Shown: piece by piece, positions 25,749-34,696 of the stretch | How the letters are laid out: the number at the start of each line of letters is the position of its first letter | How positions within the stretch are numbered: the first letter of the stretch is position 1 | DNA from: Candidatus Formimonas warabiya | GTDB lineage: Bacteria; Bacillota; Dehalobacteriia; Dehalobacteriales; Dehalobacteriaceae | Direction of reading: 5' to 3' | Length of the DNA: 64,000 nucleotides | Assembly: GCF_002777255.1 (NCBI RefSeq) | Contig: NZ_CP017634.1 | Span: forward strand, 5,902,903-5,966,902 | Notes under the pieces: model-generated | Told to the model about the DNA's origin: nothing | Database searches by the model: none | The model's input: only the letters and a program-made list of their open reading frames with translations | Translations under genes and position numbers: made by a program

Positions 25749-27068
25749 ATGAAAGGAATAACAAGTTTCATAAAAGCCCGAAAAATAATGGTAGCTTTTC
25801 TCGTATTAATGGCGATCAGTTTGTTGGTTGTGGGATGCGGACAGCAGCAGCAGGGGGAAAATGAAGGGACTGCCCCCGAAGGTGGAGAGAAGGTTGTCAA
25901 AGTGGGCGTGATTGGTCCTTTTACCGGCCCGGCATCCCGGGTAGGGGAAGAGTTTAAAGGGGCCATCCAGATGGCTTTTGACCAGATCGGCAACAAGGTC
26001 GGTGACTACAAAGTAGAATTTGTCTGGGTTGATGACGAGTCTGACGCGGAAAAAGGGGCCCGGGCTTACGAACAGGCCATCGTCAAGGATAAGATTACCG
26101 TAGGCTTTATGGACTGGCACAGCTGGGTGTCTGTTTCCTGCATGGATGTAGCGGCAAAATATAAAATGCCTCACTTCTTCAGTTTTGGCGCTACGGAAGT
26201 GGTGAATCAAAAATATGAGCAGGATCCGGAAAAATATAAATATTGGGTGGGAAAAGCCTGGCCGACGCCCTCCCTGTTAAGTATTGCCTATGTGGATACG
26301 GTTACGGAAGCGGTGGAAAAAGGTCTATGGACGCCAAAAAATAAGAATGTGGCTGTTTACGGCGTGGACAACGACTGGGGCAGAAGCTTTGGAGAAGCCG
26401 TGGCGAAGCAGTTTACCGATGCCGGATGGAATGTGGTCACGAAAGAATGGGTTGGTTTGGGAGAAACGGAATTCTATCCCCTGCTTACCAAACTGAAGAA
26501 ATCCGACGTTTCTTTGGCGGTAGGTTCCATGTCCGATCCCCCCTCGGTATCTGCCTTTATTAAGCAGACACGGGAAGTTGGCCTGAAAAGCTTAATTATA
26601 TCCGACGGCCTTGGCTGGGTGGGAGAATGGTATGGTCTCACCGGAGACGCTTCTGACTATGTTTTGGACCAGATTCCTCAGTGGACAACGGATAAAGCGA
26701 AAAAATTCCGGGATGATTTCAAAGCGAAATACGGTTTTGAGCCGGGCGCTTCTTCCGGCGGCCTCTGCTATGACTGGGCGAATTACTTTATCAAAGTGAT
26801 GCAGACGACTTTGGATACCTATGGTGATTTAACGACGGAAAGCTTTGCCAAATGTGCCGAAGAGCAGGTCATGACCGGTAAGCTGACCTATACCGACGGG
26901 ATCATTATGAAAGAATATAAGTATACCCCGGAAACTTTCCCGGATCCTGTGGTGGATCAAGAGCACTATATCTTCCCGGTGATCCAGTACTTTGACGGAC
27001 AAGGGAAGATTATTTGGCCGGATGCCTGGAAAGAAGGAGACTTAGCGATTCCTGATAACCTCAAATAA
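25749..27068 (+). CDS. Liv-type substrate-binding lipoprotein, system 1
   Basis: 439 residues. The signal peptide ends in a lipobox (LVVGCGQ, Cys ~35) followed by a Gln/Gly/Glu-rich linker, so the mature protein is anchored outside the membrane. The remainder is a periplasmic-binding type 1 fold (VKVGVIGPFTGPASRVGEEFKGAIQMAFDQIG). It delivers the cargo to LivHM. It is last in the transporter block, whereas in system 2 the binding protein comes before the ATPases. The ligand is probably an amino acid or betaine; exact identity unknown. Confidence 0.9.
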   Translation: MKGITSFIKARKIMVAFLVLMAISLLVVGCGQQQQGENEGTAPEGGEKVVKVGVIGPFTGPASRVGEEFKGAIQMAFDQIGNKVGDYKVEFVWVDDESDAEKGARAYEQAIVKDKITVGFMDWHSWVSVSCMDVAAKYKMPHFFSFGATEVVNQKYEQDPEKYKYWVGKAWPTPSLLSIAYVDTVTEAVEKGLWTPKNKNVAVYGVDNDWGRSFGEAVAKQFTDAGWNVVTKEWVGLGETEFYPLLTKLKKSDVSLAVGSMSDPPSVSAFIKQTREVGLKSLIISDGLGWVGEWYGLTGDASDYVLDQIPQWTTDKAKKFRDDFKAKYGFEPGASSGGLCYDWANYFIKVMQTTLDTYGDLTTESFAKCAEEQVMTGKLTYTDGIIMKEYKYTPETFPDPVVDQEHYIFPVIQYFDGQGKIIWPDAWKEGDLAIPDNLK

Positions 27069-27077
27069 GAATAAAGG

Positions 27078-27116
27078 GCGAGGTACCGGGTAAAAAATTT
27101 TTACCCGGTGCCTCGC
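27078..27116 (+). terminator. Strong terminator-like hairpin after Liv system 1
   Basis: GCGAGGTACCGGGTAAAAA pairs with TTTTTACCCGGTGCCTCGC around almost no loop, with one wobble pair. It ends the Liv-1 operon ahead of MttB-3 and, being nearly symmetrical, could also work on the other strand. Confidence 0.8.
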
Positions 27117-27192
27117 ATCTTACTTTGAAAAAAATCCATGATCCTGTTCGGGATTTAAAGATTTAGGGATGGAATGAGAAGAGGTGTTGGCG

Positions 27193-28611
27193 TTGGACCA
27201 GCCATTAAAGTCAATCCATGAAGCTTCCATGAGAATTTTAGCGCAGACAGGAATTAGCATCCACCATGCGGAGATTCTGAAGATGGCGGGGAAACTAGGC
27301 ATCAAGATTTTGGGAGATCGGGCCTTTTTTCAAGAGGATCAGGTGATGAAGTGGGTGATGAAGGCCCCCAAAGTTTTTACCATCTACGCGAGAAATTCTC
27401 AAAATGATATGGTGCTTGGAGGGGGAAAAACAGAATTTGCCCCTGGTTATGGCTGCCCCTCCATGATCGAAATTGACGGAAAAAAAAGAGCCGCAACCTA
27501 TCATGATTATTGCACCTTTTTAAAACTGGTTCAGCAAAGTAGCTATTTTCACATTAACGGAGGTTTAGTGGTTCAGCCCTGGGATTTGACTCCCAAACAA
27601 TTCCTCCCTCTGATGATTTACTCCACCATGATCCACTCGGACAAATGCTTAATGGGCATACCGGGGAGTACCCTCGAGGTTCTTAAAATGATGGATTTAG
27701 CGGGAATTTTATTTGGTCAAGACGCCTTATTGGAAAAACCGCGCATTTTGACTTTGATCAATAGCACCAGCCCCCTGCGATTTGATCAGATCGCTCTTGA
27801 GACGATGCTCGTATGTACCCAGCATAATCAACCGCTCATCATCTCACCTGGACCAATGGCAGGAGCGACCGGACCTGTTACTTTGGCAGGCAACCTGGCT
27901 CTGGGCAATGCAGAGGCTTTGGCCGGTATTGCTCTAACCCAGATGATTAATGAAGGAACCCCTGTGGTATATGGTTTACAGCCTACCACCCTGGACATGC
28001 AATCAGCTTCTGTTTCCATTGGTTCTCCCGGGTGTGCCTTAGGGATGGTTTATTCGGCCCGGCTGGCAAAATTATATGGGCTGCCCAGCCGCTGCGGCGG
28101 AGCAAATACGGATGCCAAATATGTATCGGCCCAGAGTGGATTTGAAAGTATGATGGCCATGTTGGGTAGCTGTTTGGAAAGACCCGATTTTATTCTCCAT
28201 AGTGCCGGAGTATTAGATAGTTATGGCGCCATGTCCTATGAGCAGTTTATCGTAGATTTGGAAATCATGGGGATGGTTAAATATTTCCTCGAAGGGTTAA
28301 GCCTATCGGAAAATGATTTGGCCGTAGATTGGATCCACCAGGTGGGACCCGGGGGAGAATTTTTAACATCCCAGCATACCCTGGAAAACTGCCGCAGCGC
28401 ATCCTGGATACCGGAAATAAGTTTGCGGGGAGTAGTGCGGGAAGATTCTCCCCCTGATGACCTTTTTTTAGAAAAAATCCGGAGAAAAAAAGAGAAAATG
28501 CTTCAGGAATATAAAAGTCCTGAGCTTGATGGGGAAATAAAGTCGAAATTGATGCATTATTTAGCGAATGAGATTGAAGTCGATCGTGATTTATTAAAAA
28601 AAGTAGGCTGA
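27193..28611 (+). CDS. MttB-superfamily corrinoid methyltransferase 3
   Basis: 472 residues from a TTG at 27193, 6 bases after GAGGTG; GTG 27184 or TTG 27187 are in-frame alternatives. Family marks are KSIHEASMRILAQTGI, the AGATGPVTLAG loop (~228), NTDAKYVSAQSGFES (~308) and VGPGGEFLTSQHT (~385). No internal TAG, so non-pyrrolysine type. It is separated from the Liv-1 operon by a strong hairpin and followed by another terminator, so it may be transcribed alone or by read-through. No sigma-54 site was found directly before it. Confidence 0.9.
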   Translation: MDQPLKSIHEASMRILAQTGISIHHAEILKMAGKLGIKILGDRAFFQEDQVMKWVMKAPKVFTIYARNSQNDMVLGGGKTEFAPGYGCPSMIEIDGKKRAATYHDYCTFLKLVQQSSYFHINGGLVVQPWDLTPKQFLPLMIYSTMIHSDKCLMGIPGSTLEVLKMMDLAGILFGQDALLEKPRILTLINSTSPLRFDQIALETMLVCTQHNQPLIISPGPMAGATGPVTLAGNLALGNAEALAGIALTQMINEGTPVVYGLQPTTLDMQSASVSIGSPGCALGMVYSARLAKLYGLPSRCGGANTDAKYVSAQSGFESMMAMLGSCLERPDFILHSAGVLDSYGAMSYEQFIVDLEIMGMVKYFLEGLSLSENDLAVDWIHQVGPGGEFLTSQHTLENCRSASWIPEISLRGVVREDSPPDDLFLEKIRRKKEKMLQEYKSPELDGEIKSKLMHYLANEIEVDRDLLKKVG

Positions 28612-28645
28612 CTCTTTCATTAACCCCCCCCCATCACATAAAATC

Positions 28646-28683
28646 AACTGAAAGAAGCGAGGTACTCCTCGCTTCTTTCAGTT
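28646..28683 (+). terminator. Terminator-like hairpin after MttB-3
   Basis: A perfect 17-pair inverted repeat, AACTGAAAGAAGCGAGG / CCTCGCTTCTTTCAGTT, with a 4-base loop. It ends in GTTTGTG rather than a clean T-run. A run of nine C lies just before it (28624-28632). Confidence 0.75.
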
Positions 28684-28846
28684 TGTGTGGGATGAGCAAG
28701 TGCCTTAGACTTTGCACCTCTTAGAAGGAGAAAGGGGAAAAAAGTAGAAAATAAACTCCAATCACCTTTGCGTCAGGGATGGGAGGGTGTCTTGTTATAC
28801 CGTCCCCATGACAGTCTAGCTGTAAACTCAGAATAAAGGAGCCTAG

Positions 28847-30643
28847 ATGATGTCTAATTTACTTAAAATGAGAAATTTTATTGAGCAGGTTTCTGATGCC
28901 ATTGCTTCTGTACTTGAGCTGGATGTGGTGATCACCGATAAAGATCTGTTCCGGGTGGCGGCCACCGGGATGTACCGGAACCGCCTATCCCAGCGAGTGA
29001 ATCAAGGCTGCGCCACGGCAAACGTGATTATCGGCAAAAAGTGTATTGTCACGGCCAGCGTACCCGGTGATATTTGCCAGCACTGTACGCGGGGAGGAAA
29101 ATGCCAGGAAAAAGCCCACATTATCCAGCCTATTGTGGTTGATGACGAATGTGAAGGTGTCATCGGTTTACTGGCTTTTGACGAAAGACAGAAAAACATC
29201 ATCATTAAACAGCAGGAAAAACTTTTGTTATATACGGAAAAAATGGCTGCTCTGATTTCCAGTACCTTAAAAGAACAGGAAATCCTAAAAAAGAACCTGC
29301 TCATCACCAACAAACTCAAAATGACCCTGAACACGGTGGATGAAGGCCTGATCTACGTGGACAACAAAAGAATCGTCACCCAAATTAATGAGGCGGCTTT
29401 AGAAATGCTGGGGATCGCGGAAGCCGCTATTCTGGACCGGGAAATGGATGAGTGCCGGATCAAAAGATACGTCTGCGAGGTTTTAAATGAGGGGGTTGCT
29501 TTAGATGACCGGGAGATCGTCGACGTGTATCAAGGGAAAAAAATCCATGTTTTTATCACTATCAAACCGATCCTGGGCATCGACGATCAACAAGAAGGTG
29601 CTGTTCTGATCTTAAAAGAGTATGCCAAAATAGAAAAAATCGTTTCCAATGTTACCGGAATCCGCAAAGCATATTTTTTTAAAGATATTATTGGGGTAAG
29701 CGAAGCGATCAACGAGGTTAAAAATAAGGCGATCAAGGTCGCCAAGATAGATTCCACGGTGCTGCTCACCGGAGAAAGCGGTACGGGGAAAGAAATGTTC
29801 GCCGGAGCGATTCATCAGGAAAGCCACCGTAGTACGGGGCCCTTTATTTCCATCAATTGTGCCGCCATCCCGGAAACGCTTTTAGAGAGTGAGCTTTTCG
29901 GCTATGAGGAGGGCGCCTTTTCCGGGGCCAAAAAAGGAGGGAAACCGGGTAAATTTCAACTGGCCCATGGAGGGACTCTTTTTCTGGACGAGATCGGCGA
30001 TATGCCCTTATATTTGCAGACCAAGCTGTTACGGGCGATTCAGGAAAAAACCATTGACAAGGTGGGGGGAACTCGTCCTGTGGAAGTAAACGTCAGGATC
30101 ATCGCCGCCACCAACAAAAATTTAGAGGATTCCATCGCCAAGGGTGAGTTTAGAAAGGATCTTTTCTACCGGTTAAACGTGATCCCCTTAAATATTCCTC
30201 CCTTACGGGAAAGACCGGAAGACATCTATCCCCTGGTCAACATTTTTAAAAACAAGCATGAAAACCTGCTGAAAAAGAATGTGATCGGTTTCTCAAATGA
30301 GGTGATGAACATCTTTTATCGCTATAGCTGGCCGGGCAATGTGAGAGAACTGGAGAATGTGGTTGAGTATATGCTTAGTCTGGCAAGCTCGGAGATCATC
30401 GGATCCGACAGCCTGCCCCACAAATTAAAGAACTTTTCCTCCGGGTACGGGGGAAAAGGCCCTGCCCTGCTTCCCCTTGCCGAGGTTATTACCAAGGCGG
30501 AGGAGTCGGCTTTAAAAGAAGCCGTCGCTTGTGCAGGCAACCATTTGAACGACAAAGAAATCCTGGATTTATGCAGGCAGTTGAAAATAAGCAGAGCGAC
30601 TTTCTATCGTAAGGCAAAAAAGTACCATCTCTTGTCTCTCTAA
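28847..30643 (+). CDS. Sigma-54-dependent activator with Cys-containing sensor domain (R2)
   Basis: 598 residues. Residues ~1-145 form a sensor domain with a cysteine cluster (DICQHCTRGGKC, preceded by NQGC and KKC), which could bind a metal or sense redox. A PAS-like region follows at ~160-270. The AAA+ domain has Walker A GESGTGKE, the sigma-54 contact loop as GAFSGA (Thr to Ser) and Walker B GTLFLDEIG. The Fis-type HTH ends the protein (LNDKEILDLCRQLKISRATFYRKAKKY). It is encoded just before the sigma-54 promoter at 30771 and most likely controls the creatininase/Tct/nitrilase operon. Sensor family not recognised with certainty. Confidence 0.9.
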   Translation: MMSNLLKMRNFIEQVSDAIASVLELDVVITDKDLFRVAATGMYRNRLSQRVNQGCATANVIIGKKCIVTASVPGDICQHCTRGGKCQEKAHIIQPIVVDDECEGVIGLLAFDERQKNIIIKQQEKLLLYTEKMAALISSTLKEQEILKKNLLITNKLKMTLNTVDEGLIYVDNKRIVTQINEAALEMLGIAEAAILDREMDECRIKRYVCEVLNEGVALDDREIVDVYQGKKIHVFITIKPILGIDDQQEGAVLILKEYAKIEKIVSNVTGIRKAYFFKDIIGVSEAINEVKNKAIKVAKIDSTVLLTGESGTGKEMFAGAIHQESHRSTGPFISINCAAIPETLLESELFGYEEGAFSGAKKGGKPGKFQLAHGGTLFLDEIGDMPLYLQTKLLRAIQEKTIDKVGGTRPVEVNVRIIAATNKNLEDSIAKGEFRKDLFYRLNVIPLNIPPLRERPEDIYPLVNIFKNKHENLLKKNVIGFSNEVMNIFYRYSWPGNVRELENVVEYMLSLASSEIIGSDSLPHKLKNFSSGYGGKGPALLPLAEVITKAEESALKEAVACAGNHLNDKEILDLCRQLKISRATFYRKAKKYHLLSL

Positions 30644-30739
30644 TGAGACATATATCTCATTTGAGAGACAGGTCTTTCTTTGCTCAATTGTTTTCAAGGA
30701 AGTCCTCTTTTTTTTATGCTTTCCGTCTCAATAGTGAGA
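30633..30739 (+). promoter_or_regulatory. TGTCTC/GAGACA repeats, candidate R2 binding sites
   Basis: The end of the R2 gene and the spacer after it hold repeated half-sites: TGTCTC 30633-30638, GAGACA 30645-30650, TCTCA 30655-30659, TGAGAGACA 30662-30670, then TCTCA 30726-30730 with TGAGA 30735-30739. The first group is 100-140 bases before the sigma-54 promoter, the usual place for an activator site. One repeat overlaps the R2 stop codon. Confidence 0.55.
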
Positions 30740-30770
30740 TAAAAAGCTTGAATTTGGGCAGCTTTGACCT

Positions 30771-30786
30771 TGGCATCATTGTTGCT
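30771..30786 (+). promoter_or_regulatory. Sigma-54 promoter of the creatininase/Tct operon
   Basis: TGGCATCATTGTTGCT matches TGGCAY-N5-TTGCW fully. It is 56 bases before the creatininase-family ATG. Confidence 0.9.
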
Positions 30787-30842
30787 AATAAAAGGGTAAT
30801 GGATCTCATGATCCTATTTTAGGTACGGTGAGGAGAGAAAAA

Positions 30843-31580
30843 ATGACTAAAACGGAATTACTGAAAATGTCCTGGATGGAATTCGAGGAAGCCCGTCACA
30901 GAACGGACCTTGTGATCGTGCCCGTGGGCTCGATCGAAGTTTTTGGCCCCCATTTGCCTTTAGGGAGTGATACTTTAATTGCCGGACGCCTTGCCATCAG
31001 GCTTTCAGAGATGATCAAGGCACTGGTTGCGCCTGTGGTTCCCGTAGGGTATACCCGTCCCTTGATGGAATTTCCCGGGTCTCTTACGGTAACCCCTGAT
31101 CAATTGGGACAGTATCTTCAGGGGATTTGCACCAGCCTGATCGGGTGGGGATTTAAGAAAATACTGTTTTTCAATACCCACCGGCGCAATGTTCCCATCA
31201 TCGATCATCTATGCCTGGAGTATTTAAAGCCCCAAAATATAAAAGCTGCCCAGATTTTTTGGTGGCAGATGGTGGAAAACAACGGCAGGCAGCTGATGAC
31301 CAGTCCGGATTCCCCTTACGGTCATGCCGGGGAAGCCTGCACCGCTGTTCTGATGGAAGTAGCGCCGGAATTAGTAAATATGAATGCGGCGGTTCAGGGG
31401 AAGGTGAAGAAAAAATCCCGCTACGGGGAAATATTTAGCTACTCCAGCTATAGAGAAAATGCAGATTCAGGAGTGATCGGGTATCCGGATCAAGCGACAC
31501 CTGAAAAGGGCAGGGAGGTGGTGAAAATTTGCCTGGAACGGATCGCCGGTTTTGTGCAGGAAGAAATGGGTGAAAATTAA
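30843..31580 (+). CDS. Creatininase-family amidohydrolase
   Basis: 245 residues from the ATG at 30843 after GAGGAGAG; a GTG at 30828 is less likely. The binuclear-metal motifs of the creatinine amidohydrolase family are visible: GSIEVFGPHLPLGSD (Glu, His, Asp ligands at ~29-42) and HAGEACTA (His, Glu at ~165). The usual NGHGGN loop reads NTHRRN. Members hydrolyse a ring amide (creatinine to creatine) or related formamides. First gene of the operon with a TTT importer and a nitrilase-family enzyme, suggesting breakdown of an imported cyclic amide in two hydrolytic steps. The altered loop makes creatinine itself uncertain. Confidence 0.85.
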   Translation: MTKTELLKMSWMEFEEARHRTDLVIVPVGSIEVFGPHLPLGSDTLIAGRLAIRLSEMIKALVAPVVPVGYTRPLMEFPGSLTVTPDQLGQYLQGICTSLIGWGFKKILFFNTHRRNVPIIDHLCLEYLKPQNIKAAQIFWWQMVENNGRQLMTSPDSPYGHAGEACTAVLMEVAPELVNMNAAVQGKVKKKSRYGEIFSYSSYRENADSGVIGYPDQATPEKGREVVKICLERIAGFVQEEMGEN

Positions 31581-31596
31581 CGAGGAGGGAATAAAT

Positions 31597-32580
31597 TTGA
31601 AACCGAGAAAAAAATTATGGGGTACCTTATTAGGCATGATTTTAGCAGTTACCATCACGGCCGGTTGCAGTTCCCCGCAAACCCAGGTGGAATATCCCAC
31701 CAAGCCGATAAAAGTAATCGTGCCTTTAGCAGCAGGAGGGGGGGCGGATATTTTAGCCCGCACGGTGGCCAAATATAGTCCCCTTGAACAGCCCATGGTT
31801 GTGGTAAACCTGCCCGGCGGCAGTACCGTCATCGGCACGATGGAGGCCTATAACAGTCCTGCGGACGGCTATACCCTTCTTTGCGCCAATCCGGATGCCA
31901 TGATGGCCGTTTATCTTGGGGGCACTATGACGACACCGGCCTGGAAGGACATGGAGCCGCTGGCTACTTTGGTCTATGATGGCAATGTGGTAGCTGTTTC
32001 CAAAGATTCCAAATTTCACACCATGCAGGATGTGATTGACTTTGCCAAAAAAAATCCCGGCAAGCTGACATGGGGATCAGCGGGCTCAAAGGGGTATTTA
32101 GAACAAGTCTCCGCGGAAATCTGGGAGAAGGCCGGGGGACTCCAGATCAAATATGTTCCCTTTGACAGCACCGTTACTGCGCGCACCGCCGCCATGGGCG
32201 GTCATGTGGATATCCTCTTCGGCGCGGTTTCCGAGGTGGTTCCCGGGGCAAGATCCGGTGACCTGAGGCCTTTAGCCGTCAGTACTGCCCAACGCTCCGG
32301 ACTTCTTCCCGATACGCCTACTTTGAAAGAGCTGGGAATAGATATTGATACCGGATTGCATCGCGGGTTTATGGCTCCGCCCAACACGCCTAAACCGGTT
32401 GTGGACATCCTGGAGCGGGCCTTAAAAGAAGTCTATGACAATCCGGAATTCCTCAAAACCATTGAGAATGATCTTTATTTTGAAGGACAATTTGTGGGTG
32501 CCCAGGATTTAAAGCAACTGCTGGAAGACAGGTATCCGATCCACGAAAGACTGGTCAAGCTGATCGGTGCCCAGAAATAG
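31597..32580 (+). CDS. tctC: Tripartite tricarboxylate transporter binding lipoprotein (TctC)
   Basis: 327 residues from the TTG at 31597, preceded by GAGGAGGGA; a start inside the creatininase gene is not supported. The signal peptide has a lipobox (ITAGCSS). The Bug/TctC fold follows, with PTKPIKVIVPLAAGGGADILAR at the mature N-terminus and a GSAGSKGYLEQVSAEIW segment. It captures an organic acid or related anion outside the membrane for TctBA. It is encoded directly after the creatininase-family gene. Confidence 0.9.
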   Translation: MKPRKKLWGTLLGMILAVTITAGCSSPQTQVEYPTKPIKVIVPLAAGGGADILARTVAKYSPLEQPMVVVNLPGGSTVIGTMEAYNSPADGYTLLCANPDAMMAVYLGGTMTTPAWKDMEPLATLVYDGNVVAVSKDSKFHTMQDVIDFAKKNPGKLTWGSAGSKGYLEQVSAEIWEKAGGLQIKYVPFDSTVTARTAAMGGHVDILFGAVSEVVPGARSGDLRPLAVSTAQRSGLLPDTPTLKELGIDIDTGLHRGFMAPPNTPKPVVDILERALKEVYDNPEFLKTIENDLYFEGQFVGAQDLKQLLEDRYPIHERLVKLIGAQK

Positions 32581-32680
32581 CCCCGGTCCTGAGGTGGCCG
32601 GCAGGCCCATATGGTGCAGGAGCAGTGAACCTTTCGATGCTCCTGATATGGGAAATGCAAGTAAATTCGAGGTGAGAAAC

Positions 32681-33136
32681 ATGTATAAAAATGCCGGCGT
32701 GTGGGGAGGACTCTTTTTTCTCCTTTTTTCCCTGGTTTTTCTAGGTACTTCGCTCCAATATGACTTTTTTATTCCTCAAGGCGGGATCGGACCGGGCTTT
32801 CTTCCCTTTTGGCTCTGCTTATTTCTTGCCCTTTTTTCCCTGGTCTATTTGATTGATGCCCTCAAAAACAATCCGGTCCCGATCAGTACGGTGCTGCCCG
32901 ATCAGGCAGGTCGGAAGACCATCCTTTTCCTGTTACTTTACATGGTCCTCTTTATGATGATTGTGAAATCCGTTGGTTTTACGATGGCCGCTTCCCTGAT
33001 GCTCTTCCTGATGTTTAAAGGGTATTTCAAATGGTATGTCAATCTTGGCGTTTCACTGGGGACATCCCTCTTCTTATACTGGGTTTTTGTGATTTGGCTG
33101 ATGGTCCCCCTGCCGGTGAACGTTTTTGGGTGGTAA
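32681..33136 (+). CDS. tctB: Tripartite tricarboxylate transporter small subunit (TctB)
   Basis: 151 residues from the ATG at 32681 after CGAGGTGAG; longer in-frame starts would overlap tctC. Four membrane segments and the loop PQGGIGPGFLPFWLCLFLA between the first two are typical of TctB. It partners TctA in sodium- or proton-driven uptake. Confidence 0.87.
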   Translation: MYKNAGVWGGLFFLLFSLVFLGTSLQYDFFIPQGGIGPGFLPFWLCLFLALFSLVYLIDALKNNPVPISTVLPDQAGRKTILFLLLYMVLFMMIVKSVGFTMAASLMLFLMFKGYFKWYVNLGVSLGTSLFLYWVFVIWLMVPLPVNVFGW

Positions 33137-33149
33137 GGAGTGAAAGCTA

Positions 33150-34655
33150 ATGGAATCGCTTAATCATTTATTGCACGGATTTGCTATTGCGGCTACCGGG
33201 TGGAACTTATGCTATTGCTTGATCGGCGTGACCGTGGGAATGTTCGTAGGCGTAATGCCGGGCCTGGGACCGGTGGCCGGAACGGCCATCCTTATTCCCT
33301 TAACTTTCGGCATGGAGCCTGTTTCCGCCATCATTATGCTCTCGGGAATTTACTACGGTGCCATGTACGGAGGAACCATCACTTCCGTATTGATCAATAC
33401 CCCCGGTGAAGGCGCATCAGTGATCACCTGTATCGATGGCTATGAGATGACTAAGCAGGGCAGGGCAGGTACGGCGCTGGGTGTCTCCGCCATCGGATCC
33501 TTTGTGGGGGGCACCGTAGCCGTGATCGGCCTGACCTTTTTTGCCCCTGTGCTGGCCAAATTTGCCCTGCGTTTCGGGCCTCCGGAATTTTTTTGCCTGA
33601 TGCTTTTAGGAATGATGATGCTGGTGAGCCTGATGGGCCAATCTCTGGTCAAGGGAATGATGGCCGCTTTGTTCGGCTTTGTGCTGGCGATGATCGGGCT
33701 GGATCCGGTGACTGCGGAGCTCCGCTTTACTTTTGGCCTTGTGAATATGTACAGCGGGATTGAGCTGACTGCTCTCGCCATGGGCCTTTTTGGCATCTCG
33801 GAGATTATGATTGGAGCAGAGGAAAAATTAATACGTAAAAAACCTCCCCGATTAAAAAAGCTGCTGCCGGAAAGCAAAGAATGGAAACCTACCATGAATG
33901 CGATCTGGCGGGGCTCGGGTATTGGTTTCTTAGTGGGCCTGTTGCCGGGGGCAAATGCGGTGATTGCTTCTCTGATCTCTTATTCCGTGGAAAAAAAGGT
34001 GGCCAAAGACCCCAGCCGGTTTGGGAAAGGAGCCATCGAAGGGGTGGCCGGCCCGGAAACCGCCAACAATGCTTGTGCCGGGGCGGCGACCATTCCCCTG
34101 TTTACCCTGGGCATCCCCAGTTCCCCTACCATTGCCGTTTTATTCGGGGCCTTCATGCTGCACGGGCTGACTCCGGGACCGATGCTGTTTCAGGATAACT
34201 CAGCTTTTGTATGGGGCGTCATCGCCAGCTTCTATATCGGCAATGTGATCCTGGTGATCATGAATCTTCCCCTGGCCCGATTGTGGGCCAAAGTAGCAAT
34301 GGTGCCCTTTGACATTCTCTTTCCCCTGGTCCTGATTTTCTGTATCGTGGGGGCTTACAGCGTGAATAACCGTCTCTGGGATGTGGGGGTGATGCTGATT
34401 TTCGGTGTGATCGGTTATTTTATGAAAAAAATGGGCTTCCCTGCCGCGGCGGCAGTCCTTCCCTTTGTTTTGGGTCTGAAGATGGAAGCTGCCTTTGTCC
34501 AGTCCTTGTACATTTCAGGGGGCAGTATGAAGATTTTTCTCACCAGCCCCATCTGTGTGGGCATCCTCTGCTTTGTGGCGGTGCTGATAGGAGGAAGCAT
34601 ATACAGCTCCCTCAAGAACAAGCGGGGCATGCTGTCCGGCGATATCGAAGCCTAG
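33150..34655 (+). CDS. tctA: Tripartite tricarboxylate transporter large subunit (TctA)
   Basis: 501 residues with about eleven or twelve membrane segments. The TctA signature GVMPGLGPVAGTAILIPLTF (~34-53) and its inverted-repeat counterpart LLPGANAVIASLISY (~262-276) are both present, as is YYGAMYGGTITSVLINTPGE. This is the channel-forming subunit of the importer. ATG after TAAGGAGTG, 13 bases after tctB. Confidence 0.93.
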   Translation: MESLNHLLHGFAIAATGWNLCYCLIGVTVGMFVGVMPGLGPVAGTAILIPLTFGMEPVSAIIMLSGIYYGAMYGGTITSVLINTPGEGASVITCIDGYEMTKQGRAGTALGVSAIGSFVGGTVAVIGLTFFAPVLAKFALRFGPPEFFCLMLLGMMMLVSLMGQSLVKGMMAALFGFVLAMIGLDPVTAELRFTFGLVNMYSGIELTALAMGLFGISEIMIGAEEKLIRKKPPRLKKLLPESKEWKPTMNAIWRGSGIGFLVGLLPGANAVIASLISYSVEKKVAKDPSRFGKGAIEGVAGPETANNACAGAATIPLFTLGIPSSPTIAVLFGAFMLHGLTPGPMLFQDNSAFVWGVIASFYIGNVILVIMNLPLARLWAKVAMVPFDILFPLVLIFCIVGAYSVNNRLWDVGVMLIFGVIGYFMKKMGFPAAAAVLPFVLGLKMEAAFVQSLYISGGSMKIFLTSPICVGILCFVAVLIGGSIYSSLKNKRGMLSGDIEA

Positions 34656-34696
34656 AGAGCTTTCAATTACAGGATTAAGATAAGGAGAGAGTTGCC

